DNA of 64,000 nt, from NCBI GenBank assembly GCA_900543715.1, contig UQSX01000002.1, positions 40,427 to 104,426 of the forward strand. Reading direction: 5' to 3'. Origin of the DNA: an uncultured Blautia sp. Its GTDB lineage: Bacteria > Bacillota > Clostridia > Lachnospirales > Lachnospiraceae. Within the stretch, counting starts at the first letter, position 1, and each line of letters begins with the position of its first letter. Shown in pieces: positions 61,217 to 64,000 of this stretch. The position numbers and the translations under genes were made by a program. The notes under the pieces were generated by a model. The model did not search any database and was not told where the DNA came from. It saw only the letters and a program-made list of their open reading frames with translations.

Positions 61217-62323
61217 TTATAAAGTGATTTCTGTCAGCGCCATATCTTCTTTCCATTTATCCTGGCTGGAGGAAACTAACTTTCGGTCCTCCTGCCAGAG
61301 CTTGAGACTGGTGTCCAGTAAAAGCCGGGAAGCCCAGGTATCCGTAGGATATTCCCGAGAATAAAGAGAGAATAGCTCCTTAGAGTCTGGATAAAAATCT
61401 CCATGAAGAAGACAGTACAGAGCAAAATTTAGCTCTTCTTCGTTCCGGACAGGAAACCGCCGGAGACACTGCTCTTTCAAATCAAACCAGATCATCAGAT
61501 GGGCGCATTTCAGCTCCAGCATGCTAAAGGAGAGAGAAGCTGCCCATTGGAAAAAGACACTGATCTGTCCCGCAGAATCTGCAGGACCGGGGGTTTTTAA
61601 TTCTAGAAACAACAGGACAGAAAATCCTTCCCCGGAGGCGGGAAAACGCACCAACAGTTCGTCAGTTCTGGCGCTAAGCTTCCAGTGCACCAGTCCAAGA
61701 CGGTCGCCCGGCTGATAGCTGTGAATATCATCCTGGAGACTTCCGGCAGCAGAAGCAGCCAAAAAAGGCGTTTCCAGAGACTCTTCTCCTTCTGGAGCGA
61801 AATACCGGGTCTTTTCACTGATCTTAAGGGGAAGAGGAAAAGGCTGGGGAAAGAAGACAGCTTCCCCCATCAGGCGGGTTTTTACAGGCAGCCATGCAAG
61901 AGATAAGAAGCTGTAAATCCGGAGACTTTTTAATTGTATCTGGAATCTTCCACAATAGGGAGAAGAAAAAATCAGAGAATATTTTCGACGGCTTTTGGGC
62001 CCAAGAGAGAGGAAAATCTTTTTTTCTTCTGCCTTATTGCCATTCTGATCCAGCAGCAAAAGCCGGAGCCGAATTCCAGATACAGGGAGGACTCCCTGAT
62101 TCTTTACAGTGAAGGTAAAAACAGCCTGACTTTCTTTGGCGCCAGTGTGAGCAGAAAAAGGGAAATCCACCTGAACCTTTTTTCGGCTGTACAAAAGCTG
62201 GAACACCGAGGCTGCAGCCCAGAAAAGGAAAAGCAGGCACAGAGCCAGGGATGAGCTGCTTTTATACAGCACGGACATATAGAGCAGAAAAAGGAAGAGT
62301 AAAAGAAAAAATGGACTTATCAT
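61217..62323 (-). CDS. DUF58-domain membrane protein
   Basis: A 368-residue protein. GAGGTGAG just upstream favours ATG 62323 over the GTG at 62330-62332. Two TMs lie at residues 1-45; the DUF58 core has the signature SYQPGDRLGLVHWKLSARTD, followed by a von Willebrand A-like region (LLVRFPASGEGFSVLLFLEL). Sits between moxR and the transglutaminase gene, 15 bp from the latter. DUF58 proteins work with MoxR ATPases. Confidence 0.85.
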   Translation of the reverse strand: MISPFFLLLFLFLLYMSVLYKSSSSLALCLLFLFWAAASVFQLLYSRKKVQVDFPFSAHTGAKESQAVFTFTVKNQGVLPVSGIRLRLLLLDQNGNKAEEKKIFLSLGPKSRRKYSLIFSSPYCGRFQIQLKSLRIYSFLSLAWLPVKTRLMGEAVFFPQPFPLPLKISEKTRYFAPEGEESLETPFLAASAAGSLQDDIHSYQPGDRLGLVHWKLSARTDELLVRFPASGEGFSVLLFLELKTPGPADSAGQISVFFQWAASLSFSMLELKCAHLMIWFDLKEQCLRRFPVRNEEELNFALYCLLHGDFYPDSKELFSLYSREYPTDTWASRLLLDTSLKLWQEDRKLVSSSQDKWKEDMALTEITL

Positions 62324-62333
62324 AAATCTCACC

Positions 62334-63290
62334 TCAGGATCTGCGAAGAGAAGGTCCGGGAACTGTTTTCAGGATTTCTTCTAAAACAGCGGCAGGAGTC
62401 AGATGGCTGATTCTGGCTTTTCCGTTCAGAAGGATACGGTGGCCGCATACATCCATGAATATTTCCCGAATATCATCAGGGGTAACATAGGTTTTACCGC
62501 GGAGATAGGCGCTGGCCTGAGCCATTCTGGCAAGTGCCAGAGAGCCTCTGGGGCTGACGCCCAGTTCTATCATAGGATGACTCCTGGTAGCCTGGACCAG
62601 ACTTCCAATATACCGGTAGATACGGTCATGGATAAAGACTCCACGGACTTCTTCCTGCATCTGCAGCAGGCAGGGCCCGTCTGCTGCAGACCGGACCTGT
62701 TCAATGGTATTTTGGGCAATGCGGCCTTTGAGTATAGCGATCTCCTCATCCATATCCGGATATCCCATGGTGAGACAGACAGTGAAACGGTCAAGCTGAG
62801 ATTGGGGGAGAAGTTGTGTTCCGGCAGAGCCGGCAGGGTTCTGAGTGGCAATAACAATAAATGGTTTTGGGAGCGGATGGGTCACACCGTCTACACTCAC
62901 TTGTCCTTCTTCCATAACTTCCAGAAGAGCAGACTGAGTTCTGGGGGAAGTACGGTTGATCTCGTCCCCCAGGAAAAGGTTGCACATAACTGCTCCCGGC
63001 TGATAGTAGAACTTTCCAGTTTCTTTTCTGTACATGGTGAATCCTGTAAGATCCGCAGGCAGGACGTCGGGGGTAAAGGTAAGGCGGTTTTCTTTAAGGT
63101 TCAGGGCTTTGGAAAAAGCCAGGGCCATGGTTGTTTTTCCAACACCTGGGATATCCTCCAGAAGTATATGCCCGGAACTTAAAATCGCCATCATCACTTT
63201 ACGGATACATTCGTCCTTTCCGAACACTGCTTTCTGTACCTCACGGATTACCTGATGAGCCTGTTGGCTGTGGGATTCTTGGCCGTTCAT
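62334..63290 (-). CDS. MoxR-family AAA+ ATPase
   Basis: A 318-residue ATPase starting MNGQESHSQQ at 63290, with AAAGGAG upstream. Walker A is EDIPGVGKTTMA; Walker B LFLGDEINRTSPRTQSALLE; sensor 1 VIATQNP; the sensor 2 region is GVSPRGSLALARMAQA. MoxR proteins act as chaperones for partner proteins, often with vWA domains. First gene of the MoxR-DUF58-transglutaminase operon. Confidence 0.93.
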   Translation of the reverse strand: MNGQESHSQQAHQVIREVQKAVFGKDECIRKVMMAILSSGHILLEDIPGVGKTTMALAFSKALNLKENRLTFTPDVLPADLTGFTMYRKETGKFYYQPGAVMCNLFLGDEINRTSPRTQSALLEVMEEGQVSVDGVTHPLPKPFIVIATQNPAGSAGTQLLPQSQLDRFTVCLTMGYPDMDEEIAILKGRIAQNTIEQVRSAADGPCLLQMQEEVRGVFIHDRIYRYIGSLVQATRSHPMIELGVSPRGSLALARMAQASAYLRGKTYVTPDDIREIFMDVCGHRILLNGKARISHLTPAAVLEEILKTVPGPSLRRS

Positions 63291-63342
63291 GATGGGATCT
63301 CCTTTATAATTAAAATAAAAAGACAATACATATTCTAAATTT

Positions 63343-63371
63343 ATTATAAAAGACATGTCAGAGACTGACAA
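63343..63371 (-). promoter_or_regulatory. Promoter of the MoxR operon with palindrome
   Basis: On the minus strand, TTGTCA (63371-63366), 17 bp, TATAAT (63348-63343). A perfect 15-bp palindrome TGTCAGAGACTGACA (63356-63370) overlaps the -35, a possible operator. The rest of the 349-bp gap to 63640 is AT-rich and holds only this and the GadC promoter. Confidence 0.7.
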
Positions 63372-63434
63372 TTCTTTTTTTGTTAATCTTGATTGAGAAT
63401 TTACTGCTTTGCTTTAAATTGCTAAAATTTATCG

Positions 63435-63463
63435 TTGACAAAAAAGGATTCTCAGGATATTAT
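63435..63463 (+). promoter_or_regulatory. Promoter of the GadC-like gene
   Basis: TTGACA (63435-63440), 17 bp, TATTAT (63458-63463). An approximately 170-nt, very T-rich leader follows before AGGAGGTG and the ATG. Confidence 0.7.
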
Positions 63464-63639
63464 AAACATAACTTAAAAGAAAACAGAAAGGCTGGTACAG
63501 TGAAATGATGCAGCAGAATCTCAGTGGAAATAAAAATTTTTATTTTTACTTTTTTCTTCTTTTTTGTTTAAACCAAAATTTCGCCGGGTAAGTAATTAAC
63601 CGTAAACCAAAAGAACATTTTTTAGGAGGTGTTTCTCAC

Positions 63640-64000
63640 ATGAATAAACCAAGTTCGCAAAGCACTGGACCTAAAAAGACCTTAACCTTATTTGGCTTCT
63701 TTGCCATTACTGCTTCAATGGTTATGACGGTCTATGAACCTTTGCATCATCTGGTTTCCAGCTTGTATTTTTCTTATTACTTGGTGGATTTTTATGGTTC
63801 ATTCCTGTTGCTCTCTGCGCCGCTGAAATGGCGACGGTCGATGGCTGGCAGGACGGTGGTATTTTTGCCTGGGTCGGAAATACACTTGGTGAACGATGGG
63901 GTTTTGCCGCAATCTTTTTTCAATGGTTCCAAATAACCGTCGGTTTTGTCACCATGATTTATTTCATTCTCGGCGCATTCTCGTATGTGTTTGACTTCCC
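63640..64000 (+). pseudogene. gadC: Glutamate:GABA antiporter (GadC-like), frameshifted and cut by the window end
   Basis: The start MNKPSSQSTGPKKTLTLFGF and ASMVMTVYE match GadC, the acid-resistance antiporter. Right after VYE the reading frame changes: the expected continuation ([49 protein letters not shown]) is found in another frame from about 63739 to the end. Comparison with the usual VYEYPTFA sequence suggests that about 7 bp were lost near 63738. In the original frame translation stops at 63936. A real mutation or an assembly error could explain it. Confidence 0.75.

Noticed and set aside
1..64000. CRISPR array, prophage, integrase or intact insertion sequence
   Set aside because: No regularly spaced repeats, no Cas, phage structural, integrase or transposase genes were seen.

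Overview
The window looks like chromosome from a gut Lachnospiraceae bacterium (Blautia / Mediterraneibacter-like Firmicutes). The clues are moderate GC, strong AGGAGG ribosome sites, a threonine T-box before thrS, infC-rpmI-rplT with a non-AUG infC start, an Rnf-type operon, DUF1540 and SEC-C proteins, GPH symporter plus beta-glucuronidase, and many AraC, LytTR and MATE genes. The genus is inference; no rRNA or tRNA gene is present to fix it.

Layout. 1-7.4 kb: end of a nuclease-like gene, an MFS exporter, then a HAD-GH3-GH2 glycan operon closed by a terminator. 7.4-11.4 kb: a gene remnant, a membrane-anchored HAD phosphatase, an M14 carboxypeptidase, and a MerR regulator divergent from a YitT-type membrane protein across a stretched MerR promoter. 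11.4-19.2 kb: a Phd/YefM antitoxin whose RelE toxin is split by a palindromic repeat, a two-component system with a MacB/FtsX-type ABC transporter, an MNT antitoxin whose HEPN partner is cut to 24 codons, and a MATE pump. 19.2-28 kb: a RecA-like/PEP-synthase-like protein behind a possible attenuator, SEC-C and YdcF proteins, an AraC regulator, a cysteine-synthase-like enzyme, T-box and thrS, and a DUF1540 protein. 28-33 kb: a glucuronide locus (AraC regulator, GPH symporter, beta-glucuronidase). 32.9-38 kb: an AgrC/LytTR pair divergent from a BceAB-like ABC transporter, with tandem LytTR boxes. 38-42.3 kb: CPBP protease, Na+ symporter, translation operon. 42.3-48.5 kb: palindromic element, a complete type I toxin-antitoxin locus, and an unusual Rnf-like operon with a neighbouring ApbE flavin transferase. 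48.7-58.8 kb: housekeeping genes, a MATE pump, a chorismate mutase-shikimate kinase fusion, and a MarR-controlled heterodimeric ABC exporter. 58.9-63.3 kb: MoxR-DUF58-transglutaminase operon. 63.4 kb to the end: a frameshifted GadC-type antiporter.

Most notable points. (1) An Rnf-derived operon encodes RnfC, RnfD, an RnfG enlarged by two PplA-like flavin-domain repeats, and a cysteine-free RnfE-like protein that ends like RnfA; rnfB and a full rnfA are absent. A Rex-like operator precedes it. (2) An approximately 130-bp palindromic element occurs twice complete and once internally deleted, each time nested inside the stem of a terminator-like hairpin. (3) A hidden type I toxin-antitoxin module has a 27-residue toxin. 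(4) Two other toxin-antitoxin loci keep the antitoxin gene but have lost the toxin. No CRISPR array, prophage, intact IS element, tRNA or rRNA was seen.
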